From JADJPO01 sp963825645 (GTDB lineage: Bacteria > Actinomycetota > Actinomycetes > Actinomycetales > Kineosporiaceae): a stretch of 64,000 nt of DNA. The notes under the pieces are model-generated. The model saw only the letters and a program-made list of their open reading frames with translations. It was not told where the DNA came from and made no database searches. The stretch spans positions 1 through 64,000 of the forward strand of contig CAWGTT010000009.1 of assembly GCA_963825645.1 (NCBI GenBank), given 5' to 3'. A program made the position numbers and the translations under genes. Positions 33,585-42,409 of this stretch are shown piece by piece. Positions within the stretch are counted from its first letter, which is position 1. Each line of letters begins with the position of its first letter.

Positions 33585-35052
33585 GCCGGTCCGGTCGGCC
33601 CCGCTCGACAGCGCATCTCCGAGGATGAGCGACCGTCCCGCTCACGGGTCCGGAGCCGTCTCCCTGGACGGTCGGACCTTCACCGGGCACCTCGGTCTGG
33701 ACACCCCGATCCTCACCGGCGATCTCGTCCTGGTGCGAACGCCGCAGGTGAGGCTGCTGGGGCAGGTCCTCGACAAGCGAACCGACGGCGGCACCGTCGT
33801 TGTCGACGGCGCCCTGCTGTCCGGTGTCAATAACGGGCTCCGGCTCAGCGAGGTCAGTCCGGCACCCTTCTCCGGCGCCGCAGTGGAGGGCGCCGGTATG
33901 GAGGTCCTCTCGGCCTACCAGGCATCGGTGCGCGCAGACCTGCCGGTGGCCTCCGTTCGGGTGGGCGGCCAGGAGACTCCAGCCCTGTTGCGTTCGGGCG
34001 GGTTCAACCGCCACACGTTCCTGTGCGGGCAGAGCGGCTCGGGCAAGACGTACGCCCTCGGCGTCATCCTCGAACGCCTCCTGCTGGGCACCGGGCTGAC
34101 CATGATCGTCGTCGACCCCAACGCGGACTACGTGCGCCTCGGCCAGCAGCGCCCCGACCTCGACGAGCGCACCGCCGGGTTGCTTCGCGACATCAGCGTC
34201 TCCGTTCTGCGCAGCGCGCCGGTGGGGCGGCCCCCGGTCGCCGAGGATGGGGTGGCGTCCGACCCGCTGTGTGTGGCCTTCCCCGAGCTGGCCCCGGCGG
34301 CCATGGCGGCGGTGCTGCGCCTCGACGCCCTGCGCGACCGCGAGGAGTACGGTCTGATGCTCGACTACGCCGACCGGCTCGCTTCGGGCGCGCTGGTCGA
34401 CCCGACCTTCGACATCGAGGCCAGCACCACCCCGGCCGAGGTCGCCTTCGCGCAGCGGATGCGCAACCTGGGGGTCCTCGACTGGAGCCTGTGGGCACGG
34501 GGCCGCACCCCGATGCGCGAGATCCTCGACGCCCGGGCCCGCGCCACGGTGCTGGACCTGTCGGGGTGCGCCTCCGCGGGTGAACGGTCGCTGGCCGCGG
34601 TGGCCCTGCTGGACCACCTGTGGGAGCGGCGGGAGGAGCGGCGTCCGACACTGATCGTCATCGACGAGGCCCACAACGTCTGCAGCGCCCACCCCGAGGA
34701 CGAGACCCAGGCGCTGGCGACACAGCGCCTGGTGCAGATCGCCGGCGAGGGCCGCAAGTACGGGCTGTGGCTGCTCCTCTCCACCCAGCGGCCCTCCAAG
34801 ATCCATCCCAATGTGCTGTCCCAGTGCGACAACCTGGCCTTGATGAGGATGAACTCGCCTGCGGATCTCGCCGAGCTCGCGACGATCTTCGGCTTCGTCC
34901 CCGGCGGTATGTTCGCGACGTCCCCGTTCTTCCGACAGGGGGAGGTGCTCCTGGCCGGTCACTTCTCGCCGGTGCCCACCATCGCCAGGATGAGCCGACG
35001 GTTCACCCCCGAGGGCGGTTCGGACGTTCCCTTCCCGATCGAGGCGCACTGA
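33571..35052 (+). CDS. HerA/FtsK-like ATPase (DUF87)
   Basis: 493 residues from a GTG at 33571 that overlaps the previous gene; an ATG at 33625 is possible and neither has a strong Shine-Dalgarno. A barrel-like N-terminal domain (about 25-110) is followed by Walker A at about 150-162 (CGQSGSGKTYALGVILERLL), a Walker B (RPTLIVIDEAHNVCSAH) and the sensor WLLLSTQRPSKIHPNVLSQCD. This is the HerA-FtsK superfamily, DNA-translocating hexamers. HerA usually pairs with the nuclease NurA for end resection, but no nuclease is nearby, and the neighbours are membrane and kinase genes. Confidence 0.83.
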   Translation: MTRREPVRSAPLDSASPRMSDRPAHGSGAVSLDGRTFTGHLGLDTPILTGDLVLVRTPQVRLLGQVLDKRTDGGTVVVDGALLSGVNNGLRLSEVSPAPFSGAAVEGAGMEVLSAYQASVRADLPVASVRVGGQETPALLRSGGFNRHTFLCGQSGSGKTYALGVILERLLLGTGLTMIVVDPNADYVRLGQQRPDLDERTAGLLRDISVSVLRSAPVGRPPVAEDGVASDPLCVAFPELAPAAMAAVLRLDALRDREEYGLMLDYADRLASGALVDPTFDIEASTTPAEVAFAQRMRNLGVLDWSLWARGRTPMREILDARARATVLDLSGCASAGERSLAAVALLDHLWERREERRPTLIVIDEAHNVCSAHPEDETQALATQRLVQIAGEGRKYGLWLLLSTQRPSKIHPNVLSQCDNLALMRMNSPADLAELATIFGFVPGGMFATSPFFRQGEVLLAGHFSPVPTIARMSRRFTPEGGSDVPFPIEAH

Positions 35053-35184
35053 GTCGTCTCTGGGAACCATCGGATCGCTTCGTGGGACCAAGGGCAGTCA
35101 CGGTGTATCTCGCATGCCATTCCTCGCTCCTTCATCTGTGATGGGGCGTCGCGGCGGCGCCCTGGGCGACCAGGGGAGACGACC

Positions 35185-36702
35185 ATGGGTGGCACGGGCA
35201 CGGGCACGGCGGACGCGCAGCGACAGCAGTTCTTCGACGAGGCGATGTACGCCGTCGGGGTGCACGGCTGGCCGGCCCACCTGGTACATCCGGCCAATCC
35301 GATGAAGGACCGGGTCGAGGGCCCCGACGGTGCGCGGCTTCGCGTGCAGGCGATCCACCCCCACGACCGGCGGCCGGTTCCGTCCGCGGACGGCGCCGCC
35401 GTGCTGCTCGACAGCGGACGGTTCAGCCTGGGCAACAGCGGCAACCGCACTCTCGGAGCGCCGAAGCGGTCCTGGAAGGTCGAGCTCGAGGACGACGACG
35501 AGACCCTCACCGGGATGTCGTGCGTCAACCTGAAGTCGATGTTCAACGACCCCTCGCAGATGCGCGAGGCGCTGGCCTGGAGGATCTTCCGGCAGGCCGG
35601 GGTCGTCGCGCCGCGGCACACCTTCGCCCGGTTCGCGATCAACGGAAGCTATCTGGGTCTGTTCTCCCTGATCGAGCAGGTGGACAAGGCATTCCTGTCC
35701 GACCGCTTCGGTAGTCGGCACCGTGGCAATGTCTTCAAGGTGTACTGCGGCGACATCGGCGCGGGCACGCTCGCGCACCGGGTCGGCGCGGACGGCGACG
35801 ACAGCGGCCGGCAGTACGTCGCCCCGGGCGACGACCCGACGTACCGACTCAAGTCGTACTCGCACGAACCGGACGCCGAGAGCTACGACGACCTGGCCCA
35901 GTTCATCCGCACGATCAACGGGGTCGGCCTGGCCGGAGGGGACGAGCGGTTCGAGACGGACGCCTACGCCGCCGCCGTCCGCGAGGTCTTCGACGTCGAG
36001 AGCTTCCTGCGCTGGGCGAGCGTCAACGTGCTCGTTGGGGCCTGGGACAACTACTTCGCCACCCCCGCGAACTACTACCTCTACAACGGGGGGCGCGCGG
36101 CCGGCTCGCAGAACCTGATCGCACAGCCCTACTTCACCTGGATCCCCTGGGACTACGACAACACCTTCGGGATCGACTACTTCGGCACCGACTGGCAGTA
36201 CACCGACCTGCTGGACTGGCCGGCGAACACCGAGCGGTACTGGGGCCACCGGCATCGCTCGAACATCCCGCTGGTGCAGAACCTCTTGCGGCACAGACAG
36301 TTCCGGCGCTACTACCTGGACGATGTCGAGCACCTGCTGGACACGGTCTTCAACCCCGAGACCATCGACTCGGCGATCGGCCTGGGCGATGACCGGGGCG
36401 GCGGCCTGTGGGACCGGGTCGCGACATCGGCGTACCTGGAGTCGGCCACCCCCTACGGCTCCCCCTCCACCGGGCGCCAGTACACCAACGACGAGATCTA
36501 CCGGGCCGGCTTCGAGCAGTTCGAGCTCAGACACGGTCAGACATTCGTGCTCGGCATTCACCACTATGTCCGGATGCGCTACGACCGAGCCCGTGCCCAG
36601 CTCGTCGAGCTGAGGCGCGACGACCCCGCCGGCTCCGGCGGGACCGGCTTCCCGGCGCCGGACCACGCGGGTGGACACGACGAGCTGCGGCGACCGGCAT
36701 GA
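35185..36702 (+). CDS. CotH-family protein kinase
   Basis: 505 residues, ATG with GGGGAG upstream. CotH kinase fold, related to spore-coat kinase CotH: RSWKVELEDDDETLTG, NLKSMFNDPSQMREALAWRIFRQAG, RFAINGSYLGLFSLIEQVDKAF, and the late motif WIPWDYDNTFGIDYF with the catalytic or metal-binding Asp residues. The order matches CotH, with the C-terminal extension MRYDRARAQLVELRRDDPAG. No signal peptide or membrane anchor is seen, so the location is uncertain. It overlaps the following gene by 4 nt (ATGA), and the HerA-like gene ends 132 nt upstream. Confidence 0.87.
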   Translation: MGGTGTGTADAQRQQFFDEAMYAVGVHGWPAHLVHPANPMKDRVEGPDGARLRVQAIHPHDRRPVPSADGAAVLLDSGRFSLGNSGNRTLGAPKRSWKVELEDDDETLTGMSCVNLKSMFNDPSQMREALAWRIFRQAGVVAPRHTFARFAINGSYLGLFSLIEQVDKAFLSDRFGSRHRGNVFKVYCGDIGAGTLAHRVGADGDDSGRQYVAPGDDPTYRLKSYSHEPDAESYDDLAQFIRTINGVGLAGGDERFETDAYAAAVREVFDVESFLRWASVNVLVGAWDNYFATPANYYLYNGGRAAGSQNLIAQPYFTWIPWDYDNTFGIDYFGTDWQYTDLLDWPANTERYWGHRHRSNIPLVQNLLRHRQFRRYYLDDVEHLLDTVFNPETIDSAIGLGDDRGGGLWDRVATSAYLESATPYGSPSTGRQYTNDEIYRAGFEQFELRHGQTFVLGIHHYVRMRYDRARAQLVELRRDDPAGSGGTGFPAPDHAGGHDELRRPA

Positions 36703-37661
36703 GCCGCGCCATGGCTGCTCCGACCACCGGGACCGGCGTGGACGGCGGGTCGTCGATCGGCCGGCACAGCGCACCGTCGCTCCGGCTGCTGCGCGAGGCC
36801 AAGATCTCGCAGTTGCTGGGGGACGCAGCCCGGGACCTTCACCGGCTCGAGGCGAGCGGCGTCCTGGTGGAGGACGGGTGCCTCTGGGTGATCTTCGACA
36901 ACGTGCCGTACGTGGCGCGTCTCGACCCCGAGCTGACCCCGGGCCATCCGGACACTCTGCTGTTGAGGCAGCCGGTGGGTCCGATCGGGTACGAGGACAT
37001 CGCCCTCGACCGGGTCGACGGGCGGTACTTCCTGCTGATCGAGTCTGCCGAGCGCGCACCCGGACTGCTGATGGCCCAGGTGTGGGAGTTCGACCACCAG
37101 TTCCGCAGGGTGGGGTGCGGCTGGCTCGATGTCAGGCTCGAGCGCGCCAACAAGGGCATCGAAGGGCTGACCGTGGTCCGGCGCGACGGGCTGTGCCACC
37201 TGCTCGGGCTCTGCGAGGGGAATCTCGGCCGGGGTGGCAAAGCCGGCCGGCGGCCCGGCGGGGGGCGGGTGCACGTCTTCACCCAGCACGCCGGTGGATG
37301 GGACCGAGTGGACACCGTGGCGCTGCCGGCAGGCCTGTGGTTCACCGACTACAGCGGGATCAGCGTCTCCGGCGAGCAGATCGCGGTGGTGTCCCAGGAG
37401 TCGTCGGCACTGTGGGTGGGCAGGCTGCACCCCGACCGCTGGGAGGTGGTCGACGACGGGACCACGTACATGTTCCCCCGCGATTGTCGCGGTCGGACGC
37501 TCTACGGCAACATCGAGGGCGTTTCCTGGCTGTCGGAACGCTCGCTGGTGGTGGTCTCCGACAGGGCCAAGCGCAGCCGCCAACCCACCCGGGTGAGGGC
37601 GAAGGACCAGTCCGTGCATGTCTTTGAACTGCCGGCGCCCGTTCTCGCCGGCGCCGGCTAG
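36699..37661 (+). CDS. hypothetical protein with possible beta-propeller repeats
   Basis: 320 residues, start inside the CotH stop codon. Alternating strands and repeated motifs of the kind CLWVIFDNVPYVARL, RYFLLIESAERAPGLLMAQV, GIEGLTVVRRDGLCHLLGLCEGN and ISVSGEQIAVVSQESSALWVG suggest a propeller similar to phytase- or esterase-like repeat proteins. I cannot assign a function. Translational coupling to the CotH kinase suggests the two work together, for example as substrate or partner. Its TAG stop overlaps the convergent receiver gene's stop at a shared CTAG. Confidence 0.65.
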   Translation: MSRAMAAPTTGTGVDGGSSIGRHSAPSLRLLREAKISQLLGDAARDLHRLEASGVLVEDGCLWVIFDNVPYVARLDPELTPGHPDTLLLRQPVGPIGYEDIALDRVDGRYFLLIESAERAPGLLMAQVWEFDHQFRRVGCGWLDVRLERANKGIEGLTVVRRDGLCHLLGLCEGNLGRGGKAGRRPGGGRVHVFTQHAGGWDRVDTVALPAGLWFTDYSGISVSGEQIAVVSQESSALWVGRLHPDRWEVVDDGTTYMFPRDCRGRTLYGNIEGVSWLSERSLVVVSDRAKRSRQPTRVRAKDQSVHVFELPAPVLAGAG

Positions 37662-38854
37662 GCCAGCACGAGGATCGGTTCGACGATGCCCACGGTGCCT
37701 GCGAAGTTCTGCAGTCGGGCTATCAGGGTGGCGCTGGCCTGCTCCCCGTTGCCCACCAGCTTCATGCCGGTGACGGTCTGGACGTCCTGGCACAGCACCA
37801 TCCCCGGTCGAAGCTCGGCGGTGGTCACCTCGCGGGGGTCGCCTGCCCGCGCCAGGGCGTGGGAGGCCTCCAGCACGGCGTCGAGGAGCCGCTGCGGGAA
37901 TGCGCCGGTCCCGGCCAGCCTGCGAGCCACCGCGCCGGGAGTGATGCCGGTCTCGCATCCGGCGAGGAACGCCGTCACGGCGGTGAAGACGAGCTGCCCG
38001 CTGACCGGCCCGTCGCCGAGTGTCTCCTGCGGCACCGGGCCGCCGGGTGGATGGTCATGCGCGTACACACCGTTGCGCGACGGCGCCACGTCGTCGATCT
38101 CGAGAGGTTGAGCGCCCACCCATTCGGCCACTCTCTCCAGTCGGGGAATCCTCGTCAGCAGGTCCCGGGCGAGCAGTGGGTGCCCCCGGAACATCTGCGT
38201 CTGCTCCTCGGTGAGCTCGCCGTGGGCTTCGCTGCGCCGAAGCACCTCGGTGGGCACGGCGACGCAGCCGATCTGGCCCAGCATCGAGGCGAGCCGCAGC
38301 TCCCAGGCGTCGGCGACGGGGATCGACGAAGAGACCCTCTCGACCAGGGCGCGCACCCGCTCGGTGCGCCCGAAGGCCACCGGGCTGGCCAGCCCGAGCA
38401 GCTCGGTGAGGACGCTCACCGCGCCGTCCAGGGTGTTCTCGATCAGGTCCCGCTCAGCCAGCACCAGCTGGTGCTGGCGAAGGGCGTCGTCCAGCGCTCT
38501 GATCAGGTCGGCGTTCTCGCACGGCTTGGTGAGGAACCGGAACAGACTGCCCTCGTTCACCGCGCTGATGGTGGAGGTCAGGTCGGCCTGACCACTGAGG
38601 ATCATCTGGACGGCGTCGCCGTTCAGGTGCCGGGCCCGGATCAGGAACTCTGCGCCGGTCATCCCGGGCATCATCATGTCCGACACGACGACGGGGAACG
38701 GGTCACCGTCGTCGATCGCCGCAGCGATCAGCGTCAGCCCCTGCGCGCCGGAGGTCGCCGTCACGATCGTGTAGCGCCCGTACAGCGAGCGCCGCATCGC
38801 GTCGAGGATGCGGGGCTCGTCGTCCACCATAAGGACACGTTTCGTAGCGCTCAC
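37658..38854 (-). CDS. response regulator with degenerate HD-GYP-like output
   Basis: 398 residues from a GTG at 38854. Receiver domain at about 1-120: KRVLMVDDEPRILDAMRR, phosphorylation Asp in VVVSDMMMPGMTG, and FRFLTKPCEN. The remaining region resembles HD-GYP phosphodiesterases in RLASMLGQIGCVAVPTEVLR, ELTEEQTQMFRGHPLLARDLLTRIP and VAEWVGAQ, but the HD pair is replaced by GQ and the HHERxDGxGYP loop is absent, so it probably cannot hydrolyse cyclic di-GMP. Likely a docking or regulatory output. TAG stop shared within CTAG with the opposite gene. Confidence 0.8.
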   Translation of the reverse strand: MSATKRVLMVDDEPRILDAMRRSLYGRYTIVTATSGAQGLTLIAAAIDDGDPFPVVVSDMMMPGMTGAEFLIRARHLNGDAVQMILSGQADLTSTISAVNEGSLFRFLTKPCENADLIRALDDALRQHQLVLAERDLIENTLDGAVSVLTELLGLASPVAFGRTERVRALVERVSSSIPVADAWELRLASMLGQIGCVAVPTEVLRRSEAHGELTEEQTQMFRGHPLLARDLLTRIPRLERVAEWVGAQPLEIDDVAPSRNGVYAHDHPPGGPVPQETLGDGPVSGQLVFTAVTAFLAGCETGITPGAVARRLAGTGAFPQRLLDAVLEASHALARAGDPREVTTAELRPGMVLCQDVQTVTGMKLVGNGEQASATLIARLQNFAGTVGIVEPILVLA

Positions 38855-39033
38855 TCCACGGATGGTAGTCAGGTCGCACGCACCACGGCGGACGGGTGAC
38901 GGACACGCCGTCTCCCGCCATGGCCTCAAGGGATCGTCGTGTCCCGTCGATCTCGGGCAATACCGCGTCAATGCTCGACGAGGCGGTCAGAATGGCGCCC
39001 CTGCTCGGTTGATGTGCAAAGGATGAGGCGGAC

Positions 39034-41076
39034 GTGACGAGCAAAGACACCTGCGAGGGGGAGCGGCCGGCGGAGCGGCTGCTGTGCAGCGTCATCGACG
39101 CCCTCGAGGGGCACACCTGCATCGTGTCCCGGAGCGGAGTCATCCTGGGAGTCAACCGGCGCTGGACGGAGGCGGTGGCCTCGGCGCTGCCCGGTAGCGC
39201 CGGAGCAGGGGCTGACTTCTTCGCCTACTGCGTACCGGGTGCGCCGTTGCTGGGTCCGATGGCGACCGAGGTCGCCTCGCGGATGCGTCAGGTGATCTCC
39301 GGCGAATCGGGCGATCAGGCGATCAAGCACATGATGGAGCGGGACGGCCAGGTGCGGTGGCTCGTCGTGCGGATGCATCGAGTGCACCACAGCGACGCCG
39401 CAGCGGTGCTCAGCGCGGTGGACATCACCGAGGGCATGCGCACCCAGGAGGAGCTACGCCGGGTCACCGAGGAGGCGACGCGGCTGGCACTGGTGGCGCG
39501 CCACACCGACAACGCCGTCCTGATCACCGACGCCCAGGGCGTCATCGAGTGGGCCAACGACGCCTTCACCCGCACCACAGGCTTCACGACCGAGGAGATC
39601 GTGGGCACCCGCCGGCGGGACCTGGTGCGCGGGCCGTTCACTCGCACGCGCGAGTTCGACGAGCTCTTCGCCAGGGTCGAAGCGGGGCGGTCCGTCGACA
39701 GCGAGTTCGCCTCGCAGACCAAGCAGGGGCGACCGTACTGGGTGAACCTGGAGGTGCGGCCCACGGCGGAGCAGGGCCGCGTCGCCCGGATGGTCTGGGT
39801 CGAGCGCGACGTCACCGACCGGCGTGCCACGGAGGAACAGATCCGGCAGTCGGTCGGTACGGCGCAGTCACTGGCCGAGGCGCTCGCCCACGAGAAGGTG
39901 CTGCTGGCCAACGTGATGTCGACGATCCCGCACCTGGTCTACTGGAAGGACCGGGATCTGCGCTACGTGGGCTGCAACCAGGCCTTTCTCTCGGCCCGCG
40001 GGCTCGCCGGCGAGACCGAGGTGGTCGGGCGGGTCGAGGGACAGATGGACGTCGGCGACTCGCTGTCGAGTGTGCTGCCGGACCTGGAGCAGCGGGTGCT
40101 GGCCACCGGAGCGCCCGTGCTCGACACCACGGTGCGCATGTCCGACCCGACCGGCGCGCCGTGCGTGCTGATGATCAGCGTCCTGCCGCAGCGCCGCGCC
40201 GGCGGGCATCCGGACGGGACCGACAGCCACATCGAGGGCGTGATCGGTGTCGCCTCCGACATCACCCACATCAGTGAGCTGGAGCGCCAGCTCGCCCAGG
40301 CTGCCCGCTTGGAGTCGATCGGACAGCTCGCTGCCGGCATCGCCCATGAGATCAACACCCCGTTGCAGTACGTCTGCGACAACACCCGTTTCGTCTCGGA
40401 CATGTTCGCCGACATCCTCGCCGCCCTGCGCAACGACGCGACCGGTGGACCGCCGCTCGATCTCGACTTCGTCAGTGCGGAGATCCCCGGCGCGCTGACC
40501 CAGTCGCTGGAGGGTCTGGACCGGGTCAGGAACATCGTGCGCGCCATGAAGGACTTCTCCTATCCGGGCACCGGGCTCGGCGAGGCGAACCTGAACCGGG
40601 TGATCGAGAGCACGGTCCAGGTCTCGCGCAGCGAGTGGAAGTACGTCGCCGAGCTCGCCCTCGCCCTCGACCCCGACCTGGGGATGGTCTCCTGCTACGA
40701 GGGCGAGCTGAAGCAGGCGCTGCTGAACATCGTCGTCAACGCGGCGCAGGCGATCGGCGAGCACCGTGAGCGCAACGGCATCGTCGAGCTGGGGCACATC
40801 ACCGTCTCGACCGCTCGGGACGGCGACTGCGTGCGCGTCGTCATCGCCGACGACGGGCCCGGAATGGCCGAAGACGTACGCGCTCGGATCTTCGACCACT
40901 TCTTCACCACCAAGGAGGTGGGCAAGGGCACCGGCCAGGGTCTGAGCATGGCTCACTCGGTCGTCGTGACCAAACACGGCGGGACGCTCGAGGTGGACTC
41001 CGCGCCCGGACGGGGTGCGATGTTCACGATCACCTTGCCCGTGAAGGTCGCAGCGCCCGTGGAGGTCTCGGCATGA
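39034..41076 (+). CDS. PAS-domain sensor histidine kinase
   Basis: 680 residues, GTG start. Three PAS-like sensor domains: about 15-130, 150-270 (TDNAVLITDAQGVIEWANDAFTRTTGFT, WVERDVTD) and 295-420 (HLVYWKDRDLRYVGCNQAFLSARGL). The dimerisation and phospho-acceptor helix contains GIAHEINTPLQYVCDN with the His, and the ATP domain has NIVVNAAQAIGE, IADDGPGMAEDVRARIFDHFFTTK and GKGTGQGLSMAHSVV (N, G1, F and G2 boxes). No membrane segments, so it is probably a cytosolic sensor. It overlaps the next receiver gene by 4 nt and likely phosphorylates it. Confidence 0.92.
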   Translation: MTSKDTCEGERPAERLLCSVIDALEGHTCIVSRSGVILGVNRRWTEAVASALPGSAGAGADFFAYCVPGAPLLGPMATEVASRMRQVISGESGDQAIKHMMERDGQVRWLVVRMHRVHHSDAAAVLSAVDITEGMRTQEELRRVTEEATRLALVARHTDNAVLITDAQGVIEWANDAFTRTTGFTTEEIVGTRRRDLVRGPFTRTREFDELFARVEAGRSVDSEFASQTKQGRPYWVNLEVRPTAEQGRVARMVWVERDVTDRRATEEQIRQSVGTAQSLAEALAHEKVLLANVMSTIPHLVYWKDRDLRYVGCNQAFLSARGLAGETEVVGRVEGQMDVGDSLSSVLPDLEQRVLATGAPVLDTTVRMSDPTGAPCVLMISVLPQRRAGGHPDGTDSHIEGVIGVASDITHISELERQLAQAARLESIGQLAAGIAHEINTPLQYVCDNTRFVSDMFADILAALRNDATGGPPLDLDFVSAEIPGALTQSLEGLDRVRNIVRAMKDFSYPGTGLGEANLNRVIESTVQVSRSEWKYVAELALALDPDLGMVSCYEGELKQALLNIVVNAAQAIGEHRERNGIVELGHITVSTARDGDCVRVVIADDGPGMAEDVRARIFDHFFTTKEVGKGTGQGLSMAHSVVVTKHGGTLEVDSAPGRGAMFTITLPVKVAAPVEVSA

Positions 41077-42293
41077 GCGAGGCCAGAGTGCTGTTCGTGG
41101 ACGACGAGCCGAACGTGCTGGCCGGCCTGCGCCGCATGTTGTACCCGCAGGCCCAACAGGGCTGGACGATGCACTTCGCCGACAGCGGCGAGGAGGCCCT
41201 CGCGCTGATGGCGGCCGAGCCGATCGACGTCATCGTCTCCGATATGCGGATGCCCGGAATGGACGGCGCGGCGCTGCTGGCCGCCGTCCGCGAGCACTAC
41301 CCGGCGACCGCGCGGCTGGTGCTGTCGGGCCACGCCGACCTCGGCGCCATCATCGCCGGGATCGGTCCGGCACAACAGTTCCTGGCCAAGCCGTGCGAGG
41401 CGGACAGGCTGATCAACGCGGTGACCCGAATGCTCGGGGCGCAAGCCCTGATCACCGATGATCGGCTGCGACGCGTCGTCGGCGAGATCGAGTCCCTGCC
41501 GAAACCGCCGGCGCTCTACCAGGACATGTGCGCGCTGGTCGCCGACCCCGACATCGGCCTAGCCGAGGTGGCGGAGCTGGTTCAGAGCGACCTCGCCACC
41601 ACGACCGAGGTGCTGAAGCTCGTCAATTCGGCGTTCTTCGGCCTGCCGCGCGAGGTGGACTCGGTGACCCGGGCGGTGAGCCTGCTGGGGATGAGCACCA
41701 TCCAGGCACTGACCCTTGCCGGGGCGGTGTTTCAGTCGGGGTCGCGCCTACCGGCCGGGCTCGACGTCGCCGCGTTGCGCGACCAGGGGCTGCGCGTGGC
41801 CACCCTTGCCCAGGGCCTGGCCGTCGCCGAGGGGTGGCCGAAGGACGCGCAGAACCACACCTTTCTCGCGGGACTGCTGCACGACGTCGGCGTGCTGGTC
41901 CTGGCGGCCAACAACCATGCGGGGTACCAGGCGCTGGTAAGTTCTCCCGCCGAGGCCGAGCCCCTCAACCACGGCGGGCTGTTCGGGGGCAGGCGCGAGG
42001 CCGAGCTCGCCGCGTTCGGCTGCACCGTGGCCGAGGCCGGGGCCTACCTGCTCGGACTATGGGGGTTCGCCGAGCCGGTGGTGCAGGCGGTGGCCGCGCA
42101 ACCGTGCCACGAGGACGCGGATGCGGCGGGCATCTCGCAGGCGATCTGGTTCGCCGCCTGCCGGGCGGAGCGCCCGACCGAACCGATGCCCGAGTCCCAG
42201 GGCAGCTACCTGGACGGCGACCGGACGGCGCGCTGGAACCAGGAGTGCGACGAGAGGCTGGCCAGATGGGGCTCGGGTCACAGCGCGCGGTAG
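41073..42293 (+). CDS. receiver-HDOD response regulator
   Basis: 406 residues. Receiver at about 3-120: ARVLFVDDEPNVLAGLRR, Asp in VIVSDMRMPGMDG, and QFLAKPCEA. An HDOD domain follows at about 135-330 (LPALYQDMCALVADP, DLATTTEVLKLVNSAFFGLPREVDSVTRAVSLLGMSTI, HTFLAGLLHDVGVLVL), with the HD-like pair LLHDVGVL retained. HDOD proteins link cyclic di-GMP signalling or stress output to receivers. Start overlaps the kinase stop (ATGA). The protein at 37658 is a divergent second partner. Acetate kinase follows 116 nt later. Confidence 0.9.
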   Translation: MSEARVLFVDDEPNVLAGLRRMLYPQAQQGWTMHFADSGEEALALMAAEPIDVIVSDMRMPGMDGAALLAAVREHYPATARLVLSGHADLGAIIAGIGPAQQFLAKPCEADRLINAVTRMLGAQALITDDRLRRVVGEIESLPKPPALYQDMCALVADPDIGLAEVAELVQSDLATTTEVLKLVNSAFFGLPREVDSVTRAVSLLGMSTIQALTLAGAVFQSGSRLPAGLDVAALRDQGLRVATLAQGLAVAEGWPKDAQNHTFLAGLLHDVGVLVLAANNHAGYQALVSSPAEAEPLNHGGLFGGRREAELAAFGCTVAEAGAYLLGLWGFAEPVVQAVAAQPCHEDADAAGISQAIWFAACRAERPTEPMPESQGSYLDGDRTARWNQECDERLARWGSGHSAR

Positions 42294-42409
42294 CCCTGTG
42301 AGACAGCGACCGTTCCTTGGCCCGGTCGTTGTGGCCCTAGGGTGCTGGCGGTGGCACGCCGTGTCACGCGCAGCTCCGCCTGACGGGCGAGTCGGGCGCA
42401 GGAGGCCCA

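Noticed and set aside
33550..35091. 513-codon minus-strand frame opposite the HerA-like gene
   Set aside because: No motifs, and the plus strand has clear Walker A and B sites.
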